Assembly: GCA_902760645.1 (NCBI GenBank)
Contig: CACWHC010000006.1
Coordinates: forward strand, 59,509-123,508
Length of the DNA stretch: 64,000 nucleotides
DNA from: an uncultured bacterium
GTDB lineage: Bacteria > Cyanobacteriota > Vampirovibrionia > Gastranaerophilales > Gastranaerophilaceae
Direction of reading: 5' to 3'
This document shows, in pieces, positions 50,964 to 59,704 of the stretch. A program made the position numbers and the translations under genes. Position 1 is the first letter of the stretch; every line of letters starts with the position of its first letter. A model generated the notes under the pieces. The model saw only the letters and a program-made list of their open reading frames with translations, was not told where the DNA came from and made no database searches.

Positions 50964-52757
50964 ATGAAAAACAGATTATTAAGTACGATTTTAGTTTTAA
51001 TATTAGCGTTATTTATAACATATTTAACAAGTAATGACAATACACGCAGAGTTATGAATATTAATACTCCGACAAATATTCAGATTGATATGAACAGGAA
51101 TAATGTTATAGATGACAATGAAAAATTTTGTATCCCGAATATAACAACATTTACTTCAAATATACGCCTTAATTCTGAAGATTTAGCAAAGAAACTCGGG
51201 TTAACATTTTCACAGACTCTTGCTGCGGGGTACTTGGCAGATGAGTTTGCCAAGAATTTGCTTGAAGGTAAATTTGTTGAGGTGAAATTAAACGGGAATG
51301 AAACTCCTGAATGCAGGTATGCAGATATAATTGTTGACGGTAAAAGTTACACAGAATTGCTTAAAAATAGCGGCTATGCAATTATTAATGATAAACCAGT
51401 ACTAAGTGAGAAATTCAATGATATTCTAAAGAAAAGCGCCTCTCTTAATTTAGTTATACTTAATCATCACAGCGGCAAATATCACACACTTGATTGCGAA
51501 TACGGTAAAATAGCCCACGATGCTGTTATAATGCCCGTAAAAGATATTCAAAAAGATTATAAACCGTGTAAATTTTGCCATGTTGACAAACATACAAATA
51601 ATAATAAAGTAGTTGAAGTTGTTAAATCTCCGCCCAATATAATAACGTCAGGCAACATCAAATTAATATTAACTGACTTTACCAAGATAATAAAACCTGA
51701 CAGAAATTGTACACACGCAGTTTGCAGGGAATTTGTTTCACTGATAAATTCCAGCACAAAGTCAATTGACATTGCTTCTTACGGGTGGGCTGAAATACCT
51801 GCAATTAACAGAGCATTTGAAAAGGCTGTTGCTCGAGGTGTAAAAATAAGAATTGTGTATGATACAGATACTTCAGGTGGAAATTACTACTCGGAGACAT
51901 CTGAATTTTTGTCTAAATTTAAAAATATAAGGTCCGATAGAGTTGATAATAATCCAAAATTAACAAATATGCTAATGCATAATAAATTTGCAATATTTGA
52001 TTCAAGCAAGGTATATACAGGTTCTATGAACTTTTCTACAACAGGTTTCTCCGGATTTAATCACAATAATGTATTAATTATAAATTCTAAAAATATTGCT
52101 GATATATATACAAACGAATTTGAACAAATGTATAGTGGTAAATTTCATACCTTTAAAAATAAAACGCAAAATAATACTGATATATCAAATAATTCAGGCA
52201 CAATATCAGTATATTTTTCGCCGCAAGATAAAGCGATGTCAACAGAATTGGTGCAAATTATCAGAAACAGTAAAGATTACATTTATATACCTTCTTTTTT
52301 ATTTACCCACAAAACTTTGTCAAATGAGTTAATTAATGCCCATAAACGAGGTATAGACGTGAAAATCATTATTGATGCTACAAATACCTATGGAAAACAC
52401 AGTGTATTTAAATCGCTGAGGGATTCCGGTATTCCGGTTAAGGTTGAAAATTATGCAGGTAAGTTGCATTCAAAAGTTATGATTATTGATAATGAATATC
52501 TTGTTGCCGGCTCTGCAAATTTTTCTAATAGCGGTGAAAATAAAAATGATGAAAATATGCTTATAATAAAGGATTCGTTGCTTTCAAAATTTTATAGAGA
52601 TTATTTTTTATATTTTTGGGCAAAAATCCCTGATAAATACCTTAAAAGCACCGTTAAAGCCGAAAGTAAATATTCAATAGGTTCCTGTTATGACGGCGTT
52701 GACAATGATTTTGACGGGAAAATTGATAATTCTGATGAAGGATGTAAATCGAAATAA
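50964..52757 (+). CDS. Phospholipase D-like (two HKD) anchored protein with EF-hand-like ends
   Basis: N-terminal membrane anchor or signal (MKNRLLSTILVLILALFITY). Residues ~35-55 contain an EF-hand-like loop (DMNRNNVIDDNE). Middle: YHTLDCEYGKIAHDA then CKFCHVDK (~175-213), like an Ada/cysteine-cluster module. Two HKD phospholipase D motifs: MHNKFAIFDSSKVYTGSMNF (~337) and LHSKVMIIDNEYLVAGSANF (~502). C-terminus GVDNDFDGKIDNSDEGC is another calcium-loop type. Likely an exported phosphodiesterase or nuclease; the PLD family also includes cardiolipin synthases. Confidence 0.85.
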   Translation: MKNRLLSTILVLILALFITYLTSNDNTRRVMNINTPTNIQIDMNRNNVIDDNEKFCIPNITTFTSNIRLNSEDLAKKLGLTFSQTLAAGYLADEFAKNLLEGKFVEVKLNGNETPECRYADIIVDGKSYTELLKNSGYAIINDKPVLSEKFNDILKKSASLNLVILNHHSGKYHTLDCEYGKIAHDAVIMPVKDIQKDYKPCKFCHVDKHTNNNKVVEVVKSPPNIITSGNIKLILTDFTKIIKPDRNCTHAVCREFVSLINSSTKSIDIASYGWAEIPAINRAFEKAVARGVKIRIVYDTDTSGGNYYSETSEFLSKFKNIRSDRVDNNPKLTNMLMHNKFAIFDSSKVYTGSMNFSTTGFSGFNHNNVLIINSKNIADIYTNEFEQMYSGKFHTFKNKTQNNTDISNNSGTISVYFSPQDKAMSTELVQIIRNSKDYIYIPSFLFTHKTLSNELINAHKRGIDVKIIIDATNTYGKHSVFKSLRDSGIPVKVENYAGKLHSKVMIIDNEYLVAGSANFSNSGENKNDENMLIIKDSLLSKFYRDYFLYFWAKIPDKYLKSTVKAESKYSIGSCYDGVDNDFDGKIDNSDEGCKSK

Positions 52758-52807
52758 CTTTTATTATTGTCGTATTTTTGATAAACTGAACAGACAAGGA
52801 GATAAAT

Positions 52808-53434
52808 ATGGAATTAATAAATACAATGTTAGCACATCTAATTAATTGGATAGAGCATGTAATTACGTTAATGGGACCGTCCGGGGTAGCGTTGTTAATG
52901 GCAATTGAATCATGTAATATACCGCTGCCGAGTGAGGCGGTGTTACCATTTGCAGGGTATATTGTCAGTAAAGGCGAAATGAATTTCCATGTTGCGGCTG
53001 TAGCGAGTGCTATAGGCTGTGTGCTTGGGTCATTACCATCGTACTATATTGGTTATTTCGGAGGCAGAACTTTTGTAGAAAAATACGGTAAATATTTTCT
53101 TGTTTCAAAAAAAGATCTTGAAGCTGCTGACAAGTGGGTTGATAAGTATGGAGATTGGGCGTTCTTTTTGTGCAGAATGCTGCCTGTCGTAAGAACATTT
53201 ATATCTTTACCCGCAGGAATTTTAAGAGCAAAGAAACGTTTCTTTTTTACATTTACGTTTTTAGGTTCACTTGTTTGGAGTTATTTACTCATATATGTCG
53301 GAGTAAAAATGGGTCAAAATATGGAAGCGTTTAAACATATTTGGCATAAATTTGATGCATTAATAATTGCTATATTTCTTATTCTTGGTGGATTATACGT
53401 TTATAAACACATAAAACATTTAAAAGAAAGCTAA
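52808..53434 (+). CDS. DedA-family membrane protein
   Basis: 208 aa, about five hydrophobic helices. Family signatures ESCNIPLPSEAVLPFAGYI (~31-49) and FLCRMLPVVRTFISLPAGIL (~117-136), and the GRTFVEKYGKYF segment. DedA proteins support lipid-carrier recycling and membrane homeostasis at the inner membrane. AAGGAG precedes the ATG. Confidence 0.93.
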   Translation: MELINTMLAHLINWIEHVITLMGPSGVALLMAIESCNIPLPSEAVLPFAGYIVSKGEMNFHVAAVASAIGCVLGSLPSYYIGYFGGRTFVEKYGKYFLVSKKDLEAADKWVDKYGDWAFFLCRMLPVVRTFISLPAGILRAKKRFFFTFTFLGSLVWSYLLIYVGVKMGQNMEAFKHIWHKFDALIIAIFLILGGLYVYKHIKHLKES

Positions 53435-53435
53435 A

Positions 53436-54083
53436 TTATTTTACTGCAGCAGCCATATTTATCCATTGATTTACGGTATCAATGTCATCTAGCGTATAGT
53501 AAGAGCCTATGTCTTCTGAAATATACGCTTCGACTGTTGCTTTGTGCTCCATAAACTCTTCAAGTGCTTTTTTGGTTTCTCCAAGCCCAAAATACGCCTG
53601 CCCAAGATAAAAATGAGCATCAGTATACTTAAATGACGTATGTTTTAATACATAATTAAATGCATTAAGCGCATCAGTATACTTTTCTAATTGAAGTGAT
53701 GAAGTACCGATAGTATAGTAAGCTGAAACATCAGTATGTAAAGGAAACATAAAACCGTTGGCACGTTTGTAGATGGATTTGCTGTCAGGGTACTTCAAGG
53801 CTTTTTTAGCATACTCAATTGCATTACTATACATTTCAAGTTTTTCATATGCTGTTGCAATTCGGATATACAGTTCTTTATCCATATTATAAATTTTCAG
53901 AGCTGAATTATACTCTGATAAAGAACATCTGTAGTCACCATTTTGGTAACAGGAATAACCCTTATCAAAATGCTCCATATATTCTTTGTCAGATTGCGAC
54001 AAGCTATGCTGCATAGCATAAGGTATAAGCCACAGCAATAACAAAAAAATTACGATAAAAATTCTAATTTTTGTTGCAAACAC
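53436..54083 (-). CDS. TPR-repeat protein with N-terminal membrane anchor
   Basis: GTG start directly after the gdhA stop (0-nt gap), with AAGG upstream. Hydrophobic N-terminus (IRIFIVIFLLLLWLIPYA, ~7-24). At least three TPR units: YSCYQNGDYRCSLSEYNSAL, AYEKLEMYSNAIEYAKKAL, SLQLEKYTDALNAFNYVL, and FYLGQAYFGLGETKKALEEF. Protein-protein scaffold of unknown partner, probably on the outer face of the inner membrane. Operon with gdhA. Confidence 0.85.
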   Translation of the reverse strand: MFATKIRIFIVIFLLLLWLIPYAMQHSLSQSDKEYMEHFDKGYSCYQNGDYRCSLSEYNSALKIYNMDKELYIRIATAYEKLEMYSNAIEYAKKALKYPDSKSIYKRANGFMFPLHTDVSAYYTIGTSSLQLEKYTDALNAFNYVLKHTSFKYTDAHFYLGQAYFGLGETKKALEEFMEHKATVEAYISEDIGSYYTLDDIDTVNQWINMAAAVK

Positions 54084-55433
54084 TTACACAATACCTTGCA
54101 TTTTCATTGCTTCCGCAAGTTTTTTGAAAGCAGCGATATTTGCACCTGAAACATAGTTTCCCTTGCAACCGTACACACGAGCAGCCTCATCACAGTTTTT
54201 AAATATGTTAACCATTATTGTTTCAAGTTTTTTATCAACTTCCTCAAACGTGTAATAGTATCTCATACTGTTTTGCGACATTTCAATAGCAGAAGTAGCT
54301 ACTCCGCCTGCATTAGCAGCTTTAGCAGGTGCAACAAGGACTTTTGATTTTAAGAAGTACTCTGTAGCCTCAAATGTACAAGGCATATTTGCACCTTCAC
54401 CAACAGCAATGACACCATTTTTAACCAGAATTTTGGCATCATCAAGAGTTATATCATTTTGTGTAGCACAAGGCAATGCAATATCTGCTTTAATAGTCCA
54501 TATCGGTTTTTTATGCGTATCATTTGGCAAATATTGAGCTTTCGGATGACTCTCCAGATATTCTTTTATTCGACCGCGATTTACTTCTTTAATAGTTTTT
54601 ATACAGTCTAAGTCAATACCGTTCTTATCATATATGCATCCGTTTGAATCACACATTGCGACTACTTTTGCCCCCATTTCAGTGGCTTTTTCACAAGCAT
54701 ATATAGCGACATTTCCTGAACCGGAAATAATAACAGTTTTACCTTTAATTGATTGTTTGTTAGCGTTAAGCATTTCTCTCATAAAATACATTAAACCGTA
54801 GCCTGTTGCCTCTTTTCTGGCTAGTGAACCGCCGTAGGTTATATCTTTACCGGTAAGAACTCCACCTTCGTAAGCATCTCTTATTCTGCGGTATTGTCCG
54901 AATAAATATCCGATTTCTCTTGCTCCAACACCAATATCACCGGCAGGGACATCAACATCCTGACCGATATGACGATATAATTCTGTCATGAAACTTTGGC
55001 AAAATCTCATTATTTCCATATCTGATTTACCTTTAGGATCAAAATCACTGCCGCCTTTCGCACCGCCAATAGGCAATCCGGTAAGCGCATTTTTAAATAC
55101 TTGCTCAAAACCTAAAAATTTTATAATACTCAAATTTACACTTGGGTGAAATCTTAAACCACCCTTATAAGGACCTATTAGTGAGCTGAATTGTATTCTG
55201 TAACCTCTGTTTACAATAATTTTACCTTTATCATTAATCCAAGGCACTCTGAACATAACCATTCTTTCAGGTTCGGCCATTCTTTCCAGTATTGCCAATT
55301 TTTCATACTCAGGATGTGTATTTAAAACCGGTTCAATAGTCGTATATACTTCGTTAACTGCCTGTAAAAATTCAGGTTCTTTCGAATTTTTCTTCTTTAT
55401 ATCTTTTAAAACTTTGTCTAAATATCTGCTCAT
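54084..55433 (-). CDS. gdhA: Glutamate dehydrogenase (NADP-type)
   Basis: Reductive amination of 2-oxoglutarate for ammonia assimilation. 449 aa, hexameric small form. YKGGLRFHPSVNLSIIKFLG (~89-108), active-site lysine loop PIGGAKGGSDFDPKG (~121-135), Rossmann segment VIISGSGNVAIYACEKATE (~233), and GANMPCTFEATEYFL (~348). The GGSDFDPKGKSD stretch is typical of bacterial NADP enzymes. GGGGAAG precedes the ATG. Confidence 0.95.
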   Translation of the reverse strand: MSRYLDKVLKDIKKKNSKEPEFLQAVNEVYTTIEPVLNTHPEYEKLAILERMAEPERMVMFRVPWINDKGKIIVNRGYRIQFSSLIGPYKGGLRFHPSVNLSIIKFLGFEQVFKNALTGLPIGGAKGGSDFDPKGKSDMEIMRFCQSFMTELYRHIGQDVDVPAGDIGVGAREIGYLFGQYRRIRDAYEGGVLTGKDITYGGSLARKEATGYGLMYFMREMLNANKQSIKGKTVIISGSGNVAIYACEKATEMGAKVVAMCDSNGCIYDKNGIDLDCIKTIKEVNRGRIKEYLESHPKAQYLPNDTHKKPIWTIKADIALPCATQNDITLDDAKILVKNGVIAVGEGANMPCTFEATEYFLKSKVLVAPAKAANAGGVATSAIEMSQNSMRYYYTFEEVDKKLETIMVNIFKNCDEAARVYGCKGNYVSGANIAAFKKLAEAMKMQGIV

Positions 55434-55564
55434 AACTTCCCCTTTTTCTTTTTTATACTACTTATTTATTATCAATGCAAGAACTTTAGGTAAAGAAAAT
55501 GTAAAATTTTATAAAAATTTAGCAAATTTTTATCATTTCTGAATTTATATCCACAGGAGAATAT

Positions 55565-56020
55565 ATGTGGACGCAAGCAATAGCAGATTTTAGTATTAAC
55601 AACATTAAAAACAATGCTCAGTATGCTAAATGTGAGTTAGATACTTCACTACGGGTTCATCCGGACTTTATTAAACGTAATCTTGCACATATTCAGGACT
55701 GTATAGAAAACCCTACAAGAGGATTAATTGCACGCAGACAAATGCGTAAATCCGAACTTAATGCTCCAAAATACTACAGGGTTAACTTTAACGAATACAT
55801 GAATATGCCGGTAGTAAAAGAGAAGTTAAAGGAATTTAACGATAAATTTTATTCAAAATCACTCTATTATAAGACAGGATATTTCAGAAAACAGCTTATA
55901 AAGCATGATAGAGTCATATTTGGTAAAGTCATAAAAAGCTCAAAATTTAATCATATGCTGATTAAATATACATATTGTGCTGAAAACTTTATAAAGGAAT
56001 TGATAAAATACATAAAATAA
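55565..56020 (+). CDS. Unknown 151-residue protein
   Basis: Not recognised. Basic, helical, with no signal peptide: MWTQAIADFSINNIKN, then a positively charged middle (RNLAHIQDCIENP, RGLIARRQMRKSELN, PKYYRVNF). Upstream AGGAG. A GCAAATT box ~50 bp before the ATG resembles the shared promoters but without good spacing. Strong terminator after. Possibly nucleic-acid-associated by its charge; a guess only. Confidence 0.7.
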   Translation: MWTQAIADFSINNIKNNAQYAKCELDTSLRVHPDFIKRNLAHIQDCIENPTRGLIARRQMRKSELNAPKYYRVNFNEYMNMPVVKEKLKEFNDKFYSKSLYYKTGYFRKQLIKHDRVIFGKVIKSSKFNHMLIKYTYCAENFIKELIKYIK

Positions 56021-56046
56021 GAAGGGGCTCCTCGCCCCTTCTCATT
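56021..56046 (+). terminator. Rho-independent terminator
   Basis: GAAGGGGC / GCCCCTTC stem with a TCCTC loop, one base after the stop codon at 56020, then TCATTT. Confidence 0.85.
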
Positions 56047-56150
56047 TAAATAATAAGCACTAATTCAGCATTTTTAGCTGATAATATTATCATACCCATG
56101 CTCAAATCATTTATATCATTGCATGACATTTTCGTAACATTAATTTACCA

Positions 56151-57905
56151 TTATGCCGCCTGAATCATGTCGAAATAGTTCATATAACTGTGTACATTCT
56201 TATGATAAATACTTTTATTCGGAGTAGCTGTACCCTGTGTAATCTCATGTTTTCTTGAATTATAGCAGTATAATACAGCATCTACTTTTGAAACATTTAA
56301 TTTTTCCATCTGGGATTTCATTGCCGGTAATTCATTTTTATAAATGTGCGACAAAATAATCATTGTTGCAATTGCTGCATTTTTCCCATCTTTAAGATTA
56401 TCTTCGTTAATACCGTATTTATTAAACAGTTTTTTAACTTCAGGATCAGTATATGATTTTAATTTCATCTGAGTAAGACCTCTGGAATTGTACGAATTAT
56501 TACCGCTTAATTCTTTGCCTATATTTACAGCCCATTTTGCATTTTCTTTTACCCAGTAAGGTTTACCGTCTTTTGTACCTGCAAGCGGATTTCCCCACTT
56601 AGTTTCTTGACCTGCAATACCCAAAGCAGCCATGGCTAACTCGTTATATGTATCATTATCTAATCCTAAATCTTTTGAAAGCTGAGCCTTCTTTTTTGAT
56701 AATGTGCTTGCCATATCCAAACCTTCCTGACGCATGTCAGCGCGTTTTGAATTGATTTTAACAGGTTTTATCGGATCATTTTTGGTTGTTGTAGTTGCTA
56801 CATTACCTGTGTATTTCTTCTGTGTAAAGTGTAATTGCCCGTTTTTTACACTTATATAGTTATTGGAATCCTCAGGTAAAATATAAACTTTTGTACCAAC
56901 GCCCTTAATATGCTTCATGCAGTCATCAAAGTCTTCGGGTAAAAAGTTTACGCATCCTGCAGAAAATCTGTTGTTTTGCTTTGATACACCCGGTGCTTCA
57001 AGTTTTCGTCTTCTATCTGCATTACCATTTGGAATTTGGTGGAAAGCAACACCTGTTTCACCGTTGCCGACACCTTTTGCTTTTAATCCGTCATTTGAAA
57101 GGGTTAATACTCTGTCATTATACAGCCGTCTGTACGCATCTCTGCCTGATGCTCTATAGTTCGCAGTATAAATACCGGCAGAAGTAGCCGCAAAATTATT
57201 ACCGGTATTTCTCTTGCTTCTTCTTAGAAGTTGATCTGATTCATTTCTTGCAACACCGATTTCATATTGTTTTACGACTTTCCCGTCAGGTGAATATACT
57301 GTTGCCGTAAAATTCTTTTTATCAACAATTACATAGTTATCCTTTAAATCTCTAAATTGTCTGTGATATTCTATAATTTTCTTTTTATCGGATGGCAGGT
57401 TATTTATTCTGTCCTGGACGGTTTTAATGGCATCCCACGACTTTGCACCCAAAGCACTTTTTAAATCAGGTTTATGTAGTGAATCTGTTCGGATATACTT
57501 AGAACCTGCAGCAATCATTTCGGAATCAGTTCTTTGTTTCTGAGTACTACGAACTAAAGCCTGTTGGGAATCACGTCTTGCAACGTTGTGTGAGTCAGTA
57601 ATAGCATCATTTTTTGCAATATGAATTGAATCCATGCGTTTTCTTGCAACCGTGTCAGGCCTTGCCATAGAAAATATAGTTGTATTTTGTTTTTTAGGCG
57701 AATTCTCTTTTACTTCAAATGTTGAATTAGCTTTAAAATATTTGCGTGCAAATTCTTCAGGTGATTTACAACCGTATATTGATGCTAATTCGCTTACACG
57801 CCGTGCTATCATAGAATTTGTGACATTTGAATTTGTCTTGCTTAACTCTGTTTTTGCATAACTCCATGGCGTTTCGCCGCTTCTTACATGATGTACCCCT
57901 GTCAT
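56151..57905 (-). CDS. Peptidoglycan enzyme: LysM-like + L,D-transpeptidase (YkuD) + lytic transglycosylase-like
   Basis: 584 aa. N-terminus HHVRSGETPWSYAKTEL (~5-21) is LysM-like, without a Sec signal peptide. A Ser/Arg/Asp-rich linker runs to ~160. The YkuD-type domain (~190-350) has YVIVDKKNFTATVYSPDGK, VAFHQIPNGN (His ~290) and RFSAGCVNFLPEDF (Cys ~318, SxGCxN). The C-terminal ~170 residues have a lysozyme-like pattern (IAGQETKWGNP with catalytic-type Glu; SRGLTQMKLKSYTDP). Cross-linking and cleaving activities in one chain is unusual. Driven by a shared-type promoter. AGGAG precedes the ATG. Confidence 0.85.
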   Translation of the reverse strand: MTGVHHVRSGETPWSYAKTELSKTNSNVTNSMIARRVSELASIYGCKSPEEFARKYFKANSTFEVKENSPKKQNTTIFSMARPDTVARKRMDSIHIAKNDAITDSHNVARRDSQQALVRSTQKQRTDSEMIAAGSKYIRTDSLHKPDLKSALGAKSWDAIKTVQDRINNLPSDKKKIIEYHRQFRDLKDNYVIVDKKNFTATVYSPDGKVVKQYEIGVARNESDQLLRRSKRNTGNNFAATSAGIYTANYRASGRDAYRRLYNDRVLTLSNDGLKAKGVGNGETGVAFHQIPNGNADRRRKLEAPGVSKQNNRFSAGCVNFLPEDFDDCMKHIKGVGTKVYILPEDSNNYISVKNGQLHFTQKKYTGNVATTTTKNDPIKPVKINSKRADMRQEGLDMASTLSKKKAQLSKDLGLDNDTYNELAMAALGIAGQETKWGNPLAGTKDGKPYWVKENAKWAVNIGKELSGNNSYNSRGLTQMKLKSYTDPEVKKLFNKYGINEDNLKDGKNAAIATMIILSHIYKNELPAMKSQMEKLNVSKVDAVLYCYNSRKHEITQGTATPNKSIYHKNVHSYMNYFDMIQAA

Positions 57906-57938
57906 AATTATCTCCTATTATATTTCCCCGTATATATC

Positions 57939-57967
57939 TATAAAAAATTTTTGATACTAGTAATTGC
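57939..57967 (-). promoter_or_regulatory. Shared-type promoter element (GCAATTA-N17-TTATA)
   Basis: Minus strand GCAATTA (57967-57961), 17 bp, TTATA (57943-57939), then GATATATACGG. Shares TTATAGGCAATTAC and AAAATTTTTTATA with the copy at 2421-2382. Confidence 0.65.
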
Positions 57968-57985
57968 CTATAATATTAAAATTTG

Positions 57986-58014
57986 TAAATTAATGTAACA
58001 ATATATACTTCATA
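57986..58014 (+). promoter_or_regulatory. Shared-type promoter element (TAAATTA-N17-TCATA)
   Basis: TAAATTA (57986-57992), 17 bp, TCATA (58010-58014). ATATATACTTCATATAT matches 15 of 17 bases of the 23017 copy. It is back to back with the 57967 promoter. Confidence 0.5.
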
Positions 58015-58085
58015 TATCAATTATACATAATAGGAATTTTTATTAATTATAATAGAGCTTTAAGAAAAATAAAGGATGTATTAAC

Positions 58086-58742
58086 ATGGCTGAAATAACA
58101 AATGTAACACTTACAACTATAAAAACAGCTTTAAACAGCTTTGGTACGTCCGTAAAAGGAATGGTATCACCGTATAGGCGTACTGTCAGAAAACCTGCTG
58201 AAGCGGCAACCGGTGATGAATTTCAGTATTCTGATTCAAAACCGCGTACATCAGAACAAAGAGCAAAAAGTGCCGTTGAAAAAAATAATGCAGCAAATGA
58301 AAAACGACTTATTGCAGAAATCAATAAATCAGCAGAGTTTGATAACATTTACGATAAACTGTTACAAGAATATCGTGCATACTCAAATCCGGAATTGAAT
58401 GACGCAAAATTCAACCCTGTTTCAGAGGATACAGTATCCGCAGAATACAGAGGTAAACAGGTTAGAGTCAAATTTAATACTCTTGAAGATGGAAGCAAAC
58501 AACACCAGGTAAATTTTAATGACGGTTCAAAAATTGACTATGTTACATATACTAACGGCGGCAAGAGGAACATTAACGGTGAAGAGTTTGAACTTCCTTC
58601 AGGGACTGTTGTTGAAACTAAATCAGTAAATGACAGAGTTTTCAGTCAACTTATTCAATTACCGAATACACAAAGGAAAGTTGTAAATAAACCCGAATAT
58701 TTAGATAAAGCGGAAGAAATTATTGCCGCAAACGGCAAATAA
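58086..58742 (+). CDS. Unknown 218-residue protein
   Basis: Not recognised. N-terminal ~40 residues are polar (ITNVTLTTIKTALNSFGTSV), then a charged helix (RAKSAVEKNNAANEKRLIAEI), then a beta-rich half with internal similarity (VSAEYRGKQVRVKFNTLEDG; KQHQVNFNDGSKIDYVTY; GGKRNINGEEFELPSGTVVE). No signal peptide. AAAGGA precedes the ATG. Shares its promoter type with the divergent peptidoglycan-enzyme gene, so co-expression is likely. Confidence 0.75.
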   Translation: MAEITNVTLTTIKTALNSFGTSVKGMVSPYRRTVRKPAEAATGDEFQYSDSKPRTSEQRAKSAVEKNNAANEKRLIAEINKSAEFDNIYDKLLQEYRAYSNPELNDAKFNPVSEDTVSAEYRGKQVRVKFNTLEDGSKQHQVNFNDGSKIDYVTYTNGGKRNINGEEFELPSGTVVETKSVNDRVFSQLIQLPNTQRKVVNKPEYLDKAEEIIAANGK

Positions 58743-58807
58743 TGTTTTGTTCTATGATATATTTATTCCTATATTTATTATAAAATAAGTACAGGAATTA
58801 AAATTTT

Positions 58808-59653
58808 ATGAAAAAGAAAACGGCGTTAGTACTTGAAGGCGGTGCAATGAGAGGCTTGTATTCGGCAGGCGTTCTTGACGTGCTTATGGAAAATGATATA
58901 AAGTCTGATGCTGTATATGGAGTATCTGCAGGTGCATTATTCGGTCTGAATTACAAATCACGTCAGATTGGACGTGCATTAAGGTACAATTTAAAATATG
59001 CACATGAAAAGAATTATATGGGTCTGTATTCTCTTATTACAACAGGCAACATAATGAACAAAGACTTTTGTTTTAAAAAGCTTGTATATGAGCTGGATAA
59101 ACTTGATTTTGAAACCTACAAAAATAATCCTGTTGATTTTTATGCGGTCGTTACAAATTTACAAACAGGGGAACCGGAATACATAAAAATTGATGATGCA
59201 GAAAAAGATATGGAATATTTCAGAGCATCAGGCTCAATGCCGTTTGTGTCAATTCCTGTTGAGATTAACGGTAACTTTTATCTGGATGGTGCAGTAAGTG
59301 ATGCTGTACCTTTTCGGCACGTATTGGAGTCAAATTTTGAAAAAATTATAGTTGTTTTAACAAGACCATCTGGCTACAGAAAGCAAAAATCGCATCTGCC
59401 TTACAAACTTATTTACGGGAAATTCCCTAATTTTGTTGAAACTGCGAACAATTCATACCAAAAATACAACGAAACAATGGATTTAATTGAGAAATATGAG
59501 TCTGAAGACAAAATTATTGTACTTAGACCGTCTAAATTCGTTAACGTCAAAAGGGTGGAAAAAGATACAAATAAATTGCAGTGCATATATGACTTAGGCG
59601 TTTTCGATTGCACACAAAAACTTGATAAAATAAATGAATATATTAAACAATAA
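58808..59653 (+). CDS. Patatin-like phospholipase
   Basis: 281 aa. Oxyanion loop LVLEGGAMRGLYSAGVLDVL (~7-26), nucleophile YGVSAGALFGL (GxSxG, ~38-48), and catalytic Asp in LDGAVSDAVPF (DGA, ~159). Single-domain RssA/YjjU-type patatin with no signal peptide; cytoplasmic acyl hydrolase, substrate unknown. Confidence 0.92.
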   Translation: MKKKTALVLEGGAMRGLYSAGVLDVLMENDIKSDAVYGVSAGALFGLNYKSRQIGRALRYNLKYAHEKNYMGLYSLITTGNIMNKDFCFKKLVYELDKLDFETYKNNPVDFYAVVTNLQTGEPEYIKIDDAEKDMEYFRASGSMPFVSIPVEINGNFYLDGAVSDAVPFRHVLESNFEKIIVVLTRPSGYRKQKSHLPYKLIYGKFPNFVETANNSYQKYNETMDLIEKYESEDKIIVLRPSKFVNVKRVEKDTNKLQCIYDLGVFDCTQKLDKINEYIKQ

Positions 59654-59704
59654 GTTTTATCCGGTATTCCAAATTAAATATTTTTAATAGAGCAGAAACT
59701 ACGT

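Noticed and set aside
55500..55550. Eighth shared-type promoter before the 55565 gene
   Set aside because: GCAAATT and TATAT boxes exist, but the spacing and sequence fit only when shifted; too weak in AT-rich DNA.
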